A stretch of DNA of 64,000 nucleotides from assembly GCF_900445235.1 (NCBI RefSeq), contig NZ_UFSM01000001.1:2309501-2373500 (forward strand), in the 5' to 3' direction. The notes under the pieces were generated by a model. It saw only the letters and a program-made list of their open reading frames with translations. It made no database searches and had not been told where the DNA came from. Positions 26,018 through 34,059 of this stretch are shown piece by piece. Made by a program: the position numbers and the translations under genes. Within the stretch, counting starts at the first letter, position 1, and every line of letters begins with the position of its first letter. The DNA comes from Aminobacter aminovorans (GTDB taxonomy: Bacteria > Pseudomonadota > Alphaproteobacteria > Rhizobiales > Rhizobiaceae).

Positions 26018-26755
26018 TCAAATCCTGGGGGCGACGAAGGCGCTGTCGCCCAGGTCCTCGGCGATGCGGGCCGCTCCCTTGGCGAGGGCAGCGATCATCT
26101 CGTCGCGGCCTTTGATGTCCACGAGTGCGTGGGGGTAGACGATGCAGAGGCTGACGGCTTCGTCGGTGCGCGGGTCGGCGACCGAAATGGCGATGGCGTC
26201 GACGCCGGGCGTGGCCTCCTGGCTCGAATAGGCGAAGCCCTGGTGCCGCACTTTCGAGAGCTGCTCGCTCAGATCATGCAGTGCGCTGTGCCCGGCGTAG
26301 AGTGTATGCACAGCTTCCTCGCCTAGCCGCGCCAGCAGCGAGCGTCCGGTGGCACTGAGATGGGCGGGCAGGCGCCGGCCGATGTTGCTGACGACGCGCA
26401 GCGCGTTGGTGCCCTGGAAGTCGGCCACAGCGGTGACTTCCTTGCCATCGCGGACGGAGATGTAGCCGGTGTGGCCATAAGTTGCGCTGGCTTCGGCGAC
26501 CACTTCGCTGGCGCGGCCGATCAGCAGCGAGGAACGACGGTAGGCCGCGGCAAGGTCGAGCATCAGACGGCCCGGGCGATGCCGGTGGCTGTCGCCGATC
26601 GTCTCCAGCATGTTCGCCTCGCGCATCGCCTTCAACAGGCGCGACGCATTGGCCTTCGGCATGCCGAGCAGCCTTACGACGTCCGAAACCGTGAGGTCGG
26701 GACAGTCGTTGCCGAAGCACCTCAGCACATCCGCGGCATTGTTCAGGACCGACAT
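26018..26755 (-). CDS. IclR-family transcriptional regulator
   Basis: The 245 residues comprise a short N-terminal winged HTH (VLNNAADVLRCFGNDCPDLT, VVRLLGMPKANASRLLKAM) and the C-terminal IclR effector domain (about 75-245: HLSATGRSLLARLGEEAVH, the QEATPGVDAIAISVADPRT region and SLCIVYPHALVDIKGRDEMI). The start at 26755 is preferred because GGAGGAG lies just before it; longer readings run into the operator. It sits 18 bp before the HyuAB fusion on the same strand, so it probably heads and autoregulates the operon, responding to the imported substrate. Confidence 0.9.
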   Translation of the reverse strand: MSVLNNAADVLRCFGNDCPDLTVSDVVRLLGMPKANASRLLKAMREANMLETIGDSHRHRPGRLMLDLAAAYRRSSLLIGRASEVVAEASATYGHTGYISVRDGKEVTAVADFQGTNALRVVSNIGRRLPAHLSATGRSLLARLGEEAVHTLYAGHSALHDLSEQLSKVRHQGFAYSSQEATPGVDAIAISVADPRTDEAVSLCIVYPHALVDIKGRDEMIAALAKGAARIAEDLGDSAFVAPRI

Positions 26756-26770
26756 TGCTCCTCCGAGTCG

Positions 26771-26796
26771 TTCCATTAAATGGAACTCAAGTTCCA
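26771..26796. promoter_or_regulatory. Overlapping IclR-type palindromes upstream of the regulator
   Basis: Two inverted repeats share bases: TTCCATTAAATGGAA (26771-26785) and TGGAACTCAAGTTCCA (26781-26796). Half-sites TGGAA/TTCCA are typical of IclR-family operators. They end 15 bp before the start codon of the IclR gene and so are well placed for control of the whole operon. Confidence 0.7.
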
Positions 26797-26978
26797 CTTT
26801 ATGCAACTAATGCCTTCGCCTGCTCATTGGGTCAAGCTCAAAAATGAGCCGACTTTCCGATGCCGGCGCGCAGGCGGCATCACGGATCGCAAAGGCAATG
26901 CTCCGCCCATCCCGGCAGCTATGCCGGGATCGAGCGAAGTCCTCAGATCAAGAAGTTGATTTTATTGGCGCAGTCGCC

Positions 26979-28133
26979 TCAGGCGGCGCCGCGCACTTCG
27001 ACGAGTCGGGCCAGCAGGCTGGCGCCGACGGGCAGGATCGTGTCGTCGAAAATGAATCCGGAATTATGCAGCGGAACGGTTCCGCCATGCCCCAGATTGA
27101 AGAAGGCACCCGGAACCACGCGCAGGAGGTCGGCCATGTCCTCCGATCCCATGGTCAGTTCGGCGTTTGGCTGTGCCTTGTCGCCGACGATCTGCTGGGC
27201 CACCTCGATGAGGTTGCCGACCCGCTCCGGATCGTTGGACAGCACGTCGAAGATGTTGCGGATATCGGCGACGATCTCAATCTCATGGGCGAGCGCGAAG
27301 CCGGCGCAGAGCTTCCGGATGCGGTTTTCGATCATCACACCGTCGGCGTCGTCGAAATAGCGGAAGGTGCCGCGCAGCACCGCCGTTTCCGGAATGACGT
27401 TGTAGGCGGAGCCGGCATGGAACTGCGTGACCGAAACGACGGCGGGATGCGTCGGGTCGGTGTTGCGCGACACGATCTCCTGCATCTCCTTGATCAGGCC
27501 GGAGCCGATGGTGATGGGATCGCGGCTGGCCTGGGGCATGGCCCCGTGGCTGCCGCGCCCATGGATCGTGATGTCGAAGAAGCTGGCGCCGGCTTGAGCC
27601 TTGCCCGGCCGGATCGTCAGTTGGGAGTGTCCCTGGTAAGGCGAATTGTGCATTCCGTAGAGCTCGTCGCAGGGGAAGCGGTCGAACAGGCCGTCGCGGA
27701 GCATGGCGCGCGCACCGCCGAGACCTTCCTCCGCCGGCTGGAAGATCAGCACGGCGCGACCTGAGAAATCGCGATTGCCGGCTAGGTAGCGCGCAGCACC
27801 AAGCAGCATGGTGGTATGCCCGTCATGTCCGCAGCCATGGAACACGCCGGGATTCTCCGAGGCGTAGGGCAGGTTGGTCAGCTCATCCATCGGCAGGGCG
27901 TCCATATCGGCGCGTAAGCCGATGCTGCGCCCCGGCCGTGCACCGTCTATGACGCCCACAAGGCCGGTGCCGCCGATGCCGCGCTCGACGGTGACGCCCC
28001 AACTGGCAAGCAGATCCGCCACGCGCTGCGAGGTGCGATGCTCCTCGAAGCCGAGTTCAGGATGCTGGTGAAAATCCTGGCGTATCGCGGTGAGATCGTC
28101 GGCGAACTGGGCAATCTGTTCAATTACAGGCAT
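26979..28133 (-). CDS. M20 amidohydrolase (hippurate/N-acyl-amino-acid hydrolase type)
   Basis: The 384 residues carry the M20D motifs: DFHQHPELGFEE, GLRADMDALPM, the metal-binding GCGHDGHTTMLLGAARYL, FQPAEEGLGGARAML, YGMHNSPY and, near the C-terminus, TMGSEDMADLLR and FNLGHGG. These enzymes remove acyl groups from N-acyl amino acids or hydrolyse similar amides, using two metal ions in the cytoplasm. The start MPVIEQIAQFADDL at 28133 fits the family; the frame is open upstream but non-conserved. It is divergent from a second M20 gene and lies beside the IclR operon, but on its own transcript. Confidence 0.9.
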   Translation of the reverse strand: MPVIEQIAQFADDLTAIRQDFHQHPELGFEEHRTSQRVADLLASWGVTVERGIGGTGLVGVIDGARPGRSIGLRADMDALPMDELTNLPYASENPGVFHGCGHDGHTTMLLGAARYLAGNRDFSGRAVLIFQPAEEGLGGARAMLRDGLFDRFPCDELYGMHNSPYQGHSQLTIRPGKAQAGASFFDITIHGRGSHGAMPQASRDPITIGSGLIKEMQEIVSRNTDPTHPAVVSVTQFHAGSAYNVIPETAVLRGTFRYFDDADGVMIENRIRKLCAGFALAHEIEIVADIRNIFDVLSNDPERVGNLIEVAQQIVGDKAQPNAELTMGSEDMADLLRVVPGAFFNLGHGGTVPLHNSGFIFDDTILPVGASLLARLVEVRGAA

Positions 28134-28287
28134 GGCGAACCGTCTTTCGTGGCTTTGGCCCGTCAGTGGCACTGGCGTCTTGTGAAGGCAAGCGTTTCGT
28201 CCTAGGCCTCGAAGATGTGAAAGCCGGCGCGGGTCGACCGACCAACGGCGCCGACACTCCAGGTTGAGCCGCCGGAAAGAGGAAAAG

Positions 28288-29460
28288 ATGTCAGTACAGA
28301 CGATCGAGACGATTGCCGAAGAAGCCGGGCGGTGGCGCCGCCACCTCCACCAGAATCCCGAGCTTCTTTTCGATCTGCCGGCGACGTCAGCCTTTGTCGC
28401 CGACAAGCTGAGGTCGTTCGGCTGTGACGAGGTGGTCACCGGCATTGCCACGTCGGGCGTCGTCGCTGTGGTGAAGGGAAAGCTGGGCGCCGGTCGCGCA
28501 ATCGGCCTGCGCGCCGACATGGATGCGCTGCCGATCGCCGAGCAGACCAACCTGGCCCATGCGTCGAAGAACCCGGGCAAGATGCATGCCTGCGGTCATG
28601 ACGGTCACACGGCGATGCTGCTCGGTGCTGCACGCCACCTTGCCTCGACGAGGGATTTTGCCGGCACGGCAGTGCTCATCTTCCAACCGGCCGAGGAGGG
28701 CGGCGCCGGCGGTCGCGTCATGCTCGAGGAGGGGCTGCTTGAGCGATTCGGCATCGAGGAGGTGTTCGGCATGCACAACGAACCGGGCCTGCCTGTCGGT
28801 TCCTTTGCCATCCGGCCGGGCCCGATGCTGGCCGCCGCCGATCGCTTCGTCGTCAAGCTGAACGGCAAGGGTTCGCATGCTGCTTCGCCGCATGAATCGC
28901 GTGATCCCGTGCTGACCGCTGCGCATCTGGTGACGGCGCTGCAATCGATCGCCTCGCGCAACGTCGATCCCTTCGATCCCGTAGTCGTCTCGGTCACCTA
29001 TCTCACCGGCGGCAGCGAGGCCGCACTCAACGTTATCCCTGAGCAGGCCGTCGTCGGCGGCACGATCCGAACGATCAATCCGCAGACGCGCAAGGCCGTC
29101 GAGCAGCGTTTCAAGGACATCGTCGCCAACACCGCGCGCCTGTTCGAAGCCCAGGCCGAGATCGATTGGCGCCCCGGCTACCCAGTGACCGTCAACGACC
29201 CGGAGATGACCAAGGCAGCGATTTCAGTCGCCTCTGATGTCGCCGGCGCCGACAAGGTCAACGGCAACTGCCAGTGCACGATGGGCGCGGAGGACTTCTC
29301 CTACATGCTCGAAAAGCGCCCCGGCGCAATCATCTGGCTGGGCAACGGCGACTCCGCCGGACTACACAATCCGGCCTATGACTTCAATGATGGCGCAATC
29401 GTCCATGGCATCAACTACTGGACGACGCTGGTCAGCGAAAGACTGGCGAACCGCGGCTAG
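28288..29460 (+). CDS. M20 amidohydrolase, paralogue of the divergent neighbour
   Basis: The 390 residues have the same M20D motifs: RHLHQNPELLFDLPAT, GLRADMDALPIAEQ, the metal site HACGHDGHTAMLLGAARHL, FQPAEEGGAGGRVMLEEG, FGMHNEPGLPVG, TMGAEDFSYMLEKRPGAI and WLGNGDSAGLHNPAYDFND. AAAGAGGAAAA precedes the ATG at 28288. It is about half identical by eye to the divergent gene in the core motifs, so the pair probably split by duplication and act on related N-acyl or amide substrates. Confidence 0.9.
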   Translation: MSVQTIETIAEEAGRWRRHLHQNPELLFDLPATSAFVADKLRSFGCDEVVTGIATSGVVAVVKGKLGAGRAIGLRADMDALPIAEQTNLAHASKNPGKMHACGHDGHTAMLLGAARHLASTRDFAGTAVLIFQPAEEGGAGGRVMLEEGLLERFGIEEVFGMHNEPGLPVGSFAIRPGPMLAAADRFVVKLNGKGSHAASPHESRDPVLTAAHLVTALQSIASRNVDPFDPVVVSVTYLTGGSEAALNVIPEQAVVGGTIRTINPQTRKAVEQRFKDIVANTARLFEAQAEIDWRPGYPVTVNDPEMTKAAISVASDVAGADKVNGNCQCTMGAEDFSYMLEKRPGAIIWLGNGDSAGLHNPAYDFNDGAIVHGINYWTTLVSERLANRG

Positions 29461-29618
29461 ACGATCGACGGCGGCCGCAGAACTCCCCTTGAAGAGCAAC
29501 AGACGCCGACAGGCAACCTCACCCAACGTCAGGATGAAGCTCGGCACCGACCTGCCGTTGCGCGTCGTGCACGCTCTCGGCGTGCGCTTCGTCGGGGCTG
29601 AAGTTTGCCTGACTGCCG

Positions 29619-30911
29619 TCAGACCAGATGGGCGAGCTGGGCTCCGGCTTCGTACCAGGCTTCGCGGCTCCGGCGGAACGGAGCGGGCGTCACCTCGGAG
29701 ATCGGCAGGGGCAGGTCGGCGTATGTCTTCTCGCCCGTGATAAGCAGCGCGAGTTCGCGGCCGAACACCGTGCCGGGGGCGATGCCGCGGCCGTTGTAGC
29801 CGGAGAAACCGACGGCATAGGGGCCGAATGTGTGGAACCTCGGCAAGGCATCGCCGGTCATGCCGATCTGCCCGTACCATTCGTGCTCGAAGGCAATGTC
29901 GCCAAGTTCGGGATAGAGCCTGGACAAGGCGCGCCGGGCCCAGGCCTTGTGAATGGCGGTGCCGGAATTGCGCAGCGCGCCGACGCTACCGAACACCAGT
30001 CGCCCGGCGTGATCCAGTCTGAAGGAGGACAGGATGGTCTTGGTGTCCCACACGCCTTCCCGCCGAGGCAGGATCTTGCGCAGCAGCTCTGGCGAGAGCG
30101 GTTGGGTTGCCAGGTTGAAATAGGGCAGGTGGACCTGCTCGGTGCGCACCATCTGCCACGGGCCGGTGCTGTAGGCATCGGTCGCGACAACGACCCAGTC
30201 GGCATCGACCGTGCCCCCGGGCGTCGTAATGCGCCAGCGTTCGCCCTGCCGCTCGGCCGAGGTGACGGGGCTTGATGTGTGCAGAGTTGCGCCCGCATTC
30301 ATGACGGCCATGGCCAATCCGCGCGCATAGGCCAGCGGCTGCAGCGTTCCCGCCCGCGCATCATGCAGGGCGCCGAGATAGGCCGAGGTGCCGAGCCGTA
30401 CTGCCGTTTCCGTGGCGTCGAGCAGCTTGACCGGCGCCCCGCGTTTTTGCCATTGCGCCTCGCGTTCCTTGATCTCGGCGAGGCCTGAAGCGCCGACGGC
30501 GCAGTGCAGCGTGCCATTGCGCTCCAGCTCGCAGTCGATGCCGTGCTTGTCGATCAGCGCCATGACCTGCGCCGGTCCTTCGCCGAGCAATTCGAGCAGC
30601 CGCTCGCCGTGATCGGTCCCGAGCGCCGCGGCGACGTCGTCGGGTGCGAGCCACAGGCCGGCATTGATCAGGCCGACATTGCGGCCGGCGCCGCCAAAGC
30701 CGATCTCCCTGCCTTCCAGCACCACGACCCGTCGGCCGGCCTCAGCAAGGTGCAGCGCGCAGGACATGCCGGTGTAGCCGCCGCCGACAATGACGATATC
30801 GGTCGATAGGTGCCTGCTGAGCGCCGACGTTGCCGGTGCCACTGGTGCCGTTGCTTCCCAGAGCCCATGCGAGCGCGGCCCATGGGAATGTGGCTTACGG
30901 GTGCTGAGCAT
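29619..30911 (-). CDS. amaA: FAD-dependent oxidoreductase, probable L-pipecolate oxidase
   Basis: The 430-residue DAO-fold protein has an N-terminal dinucleotide motif (TDIVIVGGGYTGMSCALHLA near residue 38) and conserved AGRNVGLINAGLWL. The C-terminal FAD-contact motif is GFSGYNGRGIAPGTVFGREL. The length and fold match L-pipecolate oxidase AmaA and related gamma-glutamylputrescine oxidases. Assignment to pipecolate rests on context: directly upstream on the same strand lie the genes for the next steps (piperideine-6-carboxylate dehydrogenase, HglS, D-2-hydroxyglutarate dehydrogenase). Product would be piperideine-6-carboxylate. The start at 30911 lies 155 bp after the amaB stop. Confidence 0.75.
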   Translation of the reverse strand: MLSTRKPHSHGPRSHGLWEATAPVAPATSALSRHLSTDIVIVGGGYTGMSCALHLAEAGRRVVVLEGREIGFGGAGRNVGLINAGLWLAPDDVAAALGTDHGERLLELLGEGPAQVMALIDKHGIDCELERNGTLHCAVGASGLAEIKEREAQWQKRGAPVKLLDATETAVRLGTSAYLGALHDARAGTLQPLAYARGLAMAVMNAGATLHTSSPVTSAERQGERWRITTPGGTVDADWVVVATDAYSTGPWQMVRTEQVHLPYFNLATQPLSPELLRKILPRREGVWDTKTILSSFRLDHAGRLVFGSVGALRNSGTAIHKAWARRALSRLYPELGDIAFEHEWYGQIGMTGDALPRFHTFGPYAVGFSGYNGRGIAPGTVFGRELALLITGEKTYADLPLPISEVTPAPFRRSREAWYEAGAQLAHLV

Positions 30912-31066
30912 CGGCAGGGGTCCGTGGCTGCAGGTTGCTGGGAAGAGATTGGCCCGGCTCGGAACGTTGAAGCCTGAGCCAGGGCCGTTCTTCGGACAGC
31001 GCCGCCCGCGTTTGCGGACGGCGCTTGAAGTCATGTGGTTGATGCCGCCGCCGATGATTTCACATC

Positions 31067-32581
31067 TTAGTCGATGTCGAAGCTGACGCCCTGGGCGAGC
31101 GGCAGCGCCTTGGAGTAGTTCACCGTGTTGGTGGCGCGGCGCATGTAGGCGCGCCAGGCGTCCGAACCGCTCTCGCGGCCGCCGCCGGTCTCCTTCTCGC
31201 CGCCGAACGCGCCGCCGATCTCGGCGCCCGAGGTGCCGATGTTGACATTGGCGATGCCGCAGTCCGAACCCTCGACCGAGAGGAAGCGCTCGGCTTCCTG
31301 CAGGTCAAGCGTGAAGATCGACGACGACAGGCCGGCGCCGACAGCATTGTGCAGTTCGAGCACCTGGTCGAAGTCGGAGTACTTCATGGCATAGAGGATC
31401 GGCGCGAATGTCTCTTCCAGCACCGGGCCTGTCTGGCCGGGCATCTCGACAAGTGCCGGCTTGACGTAATAGGCGCCGTCATGACCCTGGTCGACGCGCA
31501 TGCCGCCGGTGATGGCGCCGCCGCTTTCGGCGGCGTGCTTGAGCGCCTTCTGCATGCCGTCGAAGGCCGCCTTGTCGATCAGCGGACCGACGAGGGCCGA
31601 GCTTTCCAGCGGGCTGCCGACCGAGACGCTGTCATAGGCCTTCTTCAGCCGCGGCACGAGCTGGTCGTAGACGCTGTCATGGACGAACAGGCGGCGCATG
31701 GTGGTGCAGCGCTGGCCGGCGGTGCCCATGGCGCCGAAGGCGATGGCGCGCAGCGCCATGTCGAGATTGGCCGAGGGGCAGACGATGCCGGCATTGTTGC
31801 CGCCGAGCTCGAGGATGGCGCGGGCAAAACGCTTGGCAAGGCGGGGGCCGACGTCGCGGCCCATGCGGGTCGAGCCTGTGGCCGAGACAAGCGGCACCTT
31901 GGGGTGGTCGACAAGCACCTCGCCGATGGCGCGGTCGCCGATCAGCAGCTGCGACAGGCCTTCGGGCGCATCAGCGCCGAAGCGCTTGGCGGCGCGTTCG
32001 AAGATCGCCTGGCAGGCAAGGGCCGTCAGCGGCGTCTTTTCCGACGGCTTCCAGACCACCGAATTGCCGCAGACAAAGGCAAGGGCCGCATTCCACGACC
32101 ACACCGCGACGGGGAAGTTGAAGGCCGAGATGACGCCGACGACGCCGAGCGGATGCCAGGTTTCCATCATGCGATGGCCCGGACGCTCGGTGGCGATGGT
32201 CAGACCATAGAGCTGGCGCGACAGGCCGACGGCGAAGTCGCAGATGTCGATCATTTCCTGGACTTCGCCGAGGCCTTCCGACGGGATCTTGCCGACCTCG
32301 ATCGAGACCAGGCGGCCGAGATCGGCCTTGGCCGCACGCAGCTCTTCGCCGAGCAGGCGTACCAGTTCGCCGCGCTTCGGCGCCGGCACGTTGCGCCAGG
32401 TCTTGAAGGCGGCATCGGCGCGGCCGATGACAGCACCGGCTTCTTCAGTCGAGATCGACTTCAGCGCGCCGATCTGATCACCCGTCACCGGGCTGCGCAC
32501 GATCAGGTCGCCGCCGCCGAAAGCAGCAGCCGCAACACCCAGCCGTTCCAGAAGAGCGGCGGTTTCCTTTGCTAACGTCAT
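31067..32581 (-). CDS. amaB: L-piperideine-6-carboxylate dehydrogenase (ALDH7 family)
   Basis: The 504 residues have the ALDH catalytic motifs LELGGNNA (Glu258) and GTAGQRCTTMRR (Cys292). The C-terminus, FGGEKETGGGRESGSDAWRA and RRATNTVNYSKALPLAQGV, is typical of the alpha-aminoadipate-semialdehyde dehydrogenase/antiquitin group. It oxidises piperideine-6-carboxylate (aminoadipate semialdehyde) to L-2-aminoadipate with NAD(P)+, a step of pipecolate and D-lysine breakdown. It lies 50 bp after the D-2-hydroxyglutarate dehydrogenase gene; the gap holds a small hairpin. The start MTLAKETAALLERLG at 32581 is the full-length form. Confidence 0.9.
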   Translation of the reverse strand: MTLAKETAALLERLGVAAAAFGGGDLIVRSPVTGDQIGALKSISTEEAGAVIGRADAAFKTWRNVPAPKRGELVRLLGEELRAAKADLGRLVSIEVGKIPSEGLGEVQEMIDICDFAVGLSRQLYGLTIATERPGHRMMETWHPLGVVGVISAFNFPVAVWSWNAALAFVCGNSVVWKPSEKTPLTALACQAIFERAAKRFGADAPEGLSQLLIGDRAIGEVLVDHPKVPLVSATGSTRMGRDVGPRLAKRFARAILELGGNNAGIVCPSANLDMALRAIAFGAMGTAGQRCTTMRRLFVHDSVYDQLVPRLKKAYDSVSVGSPLESSALVGPLIDKAAFDGMQKALKHAAESGGAITGGMRVDQGHDGAYYVKPALVEMPGQTGPVLEETFAPILYAMKYSDFDQVLELHNAVGAGLSSSIFTLDLQEAERFLSVEGSDCGIANVNIGTSGAEIGGAFGGEKETGGGRESGSDAWRAYMRRATNTVNYSKALPLAQGVSFDID

Positions 32582-32631
32582 GATTTTATCCTTCCATTTG
32601 TCGCATTCGTTCAGGCGCTTTGCGCCAGGGA

Positions 32632-34053
32632 TCAGTCAAGCCGCGTCGAGCCAAGCGGGCCCGGCGCTGTCGCCTGCTTGAGCTGGGCGGCCATCGATTT
32701 CAGTTTCTCCGGCGTGTAGCGATCGTAGAAATGCTGGTTGCGGCGGCCGAGGCCGTGCTCGGCGCTGAAGCTTGCAGCGTGTTCCTCGACAGATATCGAG
32801 ATCACCCGGTCGCGCAACGCATCGACCCGCGTCGCATCGACCGAGCCGTCGGCTTGGCGTGGAACGACGAGATTGAAATGCACGCCGCCGTCGCCGACAT
32901 GGCCGAAGTCACAGATCTCGACGTCAGGGAATTCGCTCACCAGGATTTCGCGCATCCGGGCGCGAAACGGCATCACGCCGCCACGGGCGAAGGAGAGATC
33001 GAGGCCGACGACGTAGCCGGCCGATTTCACGCCTTCAGAGAGGGCATGCCGGAGCGCCCACATCTCCTGCGGCGGGCCCATAAAGGCATCGGCCAGAGGT
33101 TCGTCTGCCATGTTCCAGATCTCGGCCAGCACCTCTTCGAGCACGGCCTCCAGCGGCTGCTCGCTGGCGCGCCGCGGCCAGGACCGCGACACTTCGGCGA
33201 GGATGACGTAGTCTGGCACCGCGCCGCCCGGGAACGGATTGCGCAGCGCTTCGACATGGGCGAGCGTGCGGCCGATGGCTGCGCCCGACATGCCTTCGAA
33301 GGCGCTGAGATAGGTGCCGAGCTGCTCTTCCATCGCGTTGAGCAGGACGGTCACATGTCCGGGCGAGCGTGGCACCAGATAGGCGGTCGCTGCCTGCTGC
33401 GGCAGCCTTTCCAGGTTGAATGTGCATTCGGTGACAACGCCGAAGGCACCTGACGTGCCGACGAAATGCTGCTTCCAGTCGACGCCGGTATTGTCCTTGC
33501 GCAGTCCGGCGCCCAGATCCACCACGGTACCCGCTGCGTCGCCGAGAACCACCCTCAGCGCGAGCGTGTTGCGGCGCACGTCGCCGAAACGCAGGAAGCG
33601 CGCGCCTCCGGTGTTGGTCGCGACCATGCCGCCAGCCATCGGATCAGCGCCCAGGTCGATCGGAAAGAACAGGCCGTATGGCTCGAGCCGGGCATTGATC
33701 TCGGACAGGCGGAAGCCGGCATCGACGCGCAAGCTGCGGTTGTCGAGATCGAGTTCGAAGGTGGAGCGCAGGCGCTCCAGGCTCAGCACGCCCTGGGTGC
33801 CGCTCGCATCCGGTGTCGAGCCGGCGACGAGGCCGGTGTTGCCGGACTGCGGCACCAGCGGTATCGCATGGCGCGCGCAATAGGCGACAACGGTCGAGAC
33901 GACCTCGGTTGACCCCGGCCGCGCGACGAAGGCAGCGCGCCCGCTGTCATAGCGGGCGCCTTTCTCGTAGCGGGCCATGTCGGCTTCGTCGGTCAAAAGC
34001 CCACCTGGGCCGAGCAGGGCACCGAGCTTGTCGATGTGTTCGCGCGCCAGCAT
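32632..34053 (-). CDS. FAD-binding oxidase, probable D-2-hydroxyglutarate dehydrogenase
   Basis: The 473 residues form a GlcD-like FAD-binding PCMH domain (VVAYCARHAIPLVPQSGNTG, VDAGFRLSEINARLE, FPIDLGADPMAGGMVATNTG, FVGTSGAFGVVTECTF) and a C-terminal substrate domain with the metal motif VEICDFGHVGDGGVHFNLVV and the terminal EEHAASFSAEHGLGRRNQHF. This group oxidises D-2-hydroxyacids, passing electrons to flavoprotein carriers. Placed 6 bp downstream of the HglS gene, which makes D-2-hydroxyglutarate, it should convert that product to 2-oxoglutarate. Confidence 0.85.
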   Translation of the reverse strand: MLAREHIDKLGALLGPGGLLTDEADMARYEKGARYDSGRAAFVARPGSTEVVSTVVAYCARHAIPLVPQSGNTGLVAGSTPDASGTQGVLSLERLRSTFELDLDNRSLRVDAGFRLSEINARLEPYGLFFPIDLGADPMAGGMVATNTGGARFLRFGDVRRNTLALRVVLGDAAGTVVDLGAGLRKDNTGVDWKQHFVGTSGAFGVVTECTFNLERLPQQAATAYLVPRSPGHVTVLLNAMEEQLGTYLSAFEGMSGAAIGRTLAHVEALRNPFPGGAVPDYVILAEVSRSWPRRASEQPLEAVLEEVLAEIWNMADEPLADAFMGPPQEMWALRHALSEGVKSAGYVVGLDLSFARGGVMPFRARMREILVSEFPDVEICDFGHVGDGGVHFNLVVPRQADGSVDATRVDALRDRVISISVEEHAASFSAEHGLGRRNQHFYDRYTPEKLKSMAAQLKQATAPGPLGSTRLD

Positions 34054-34059
34054 GCTTGG

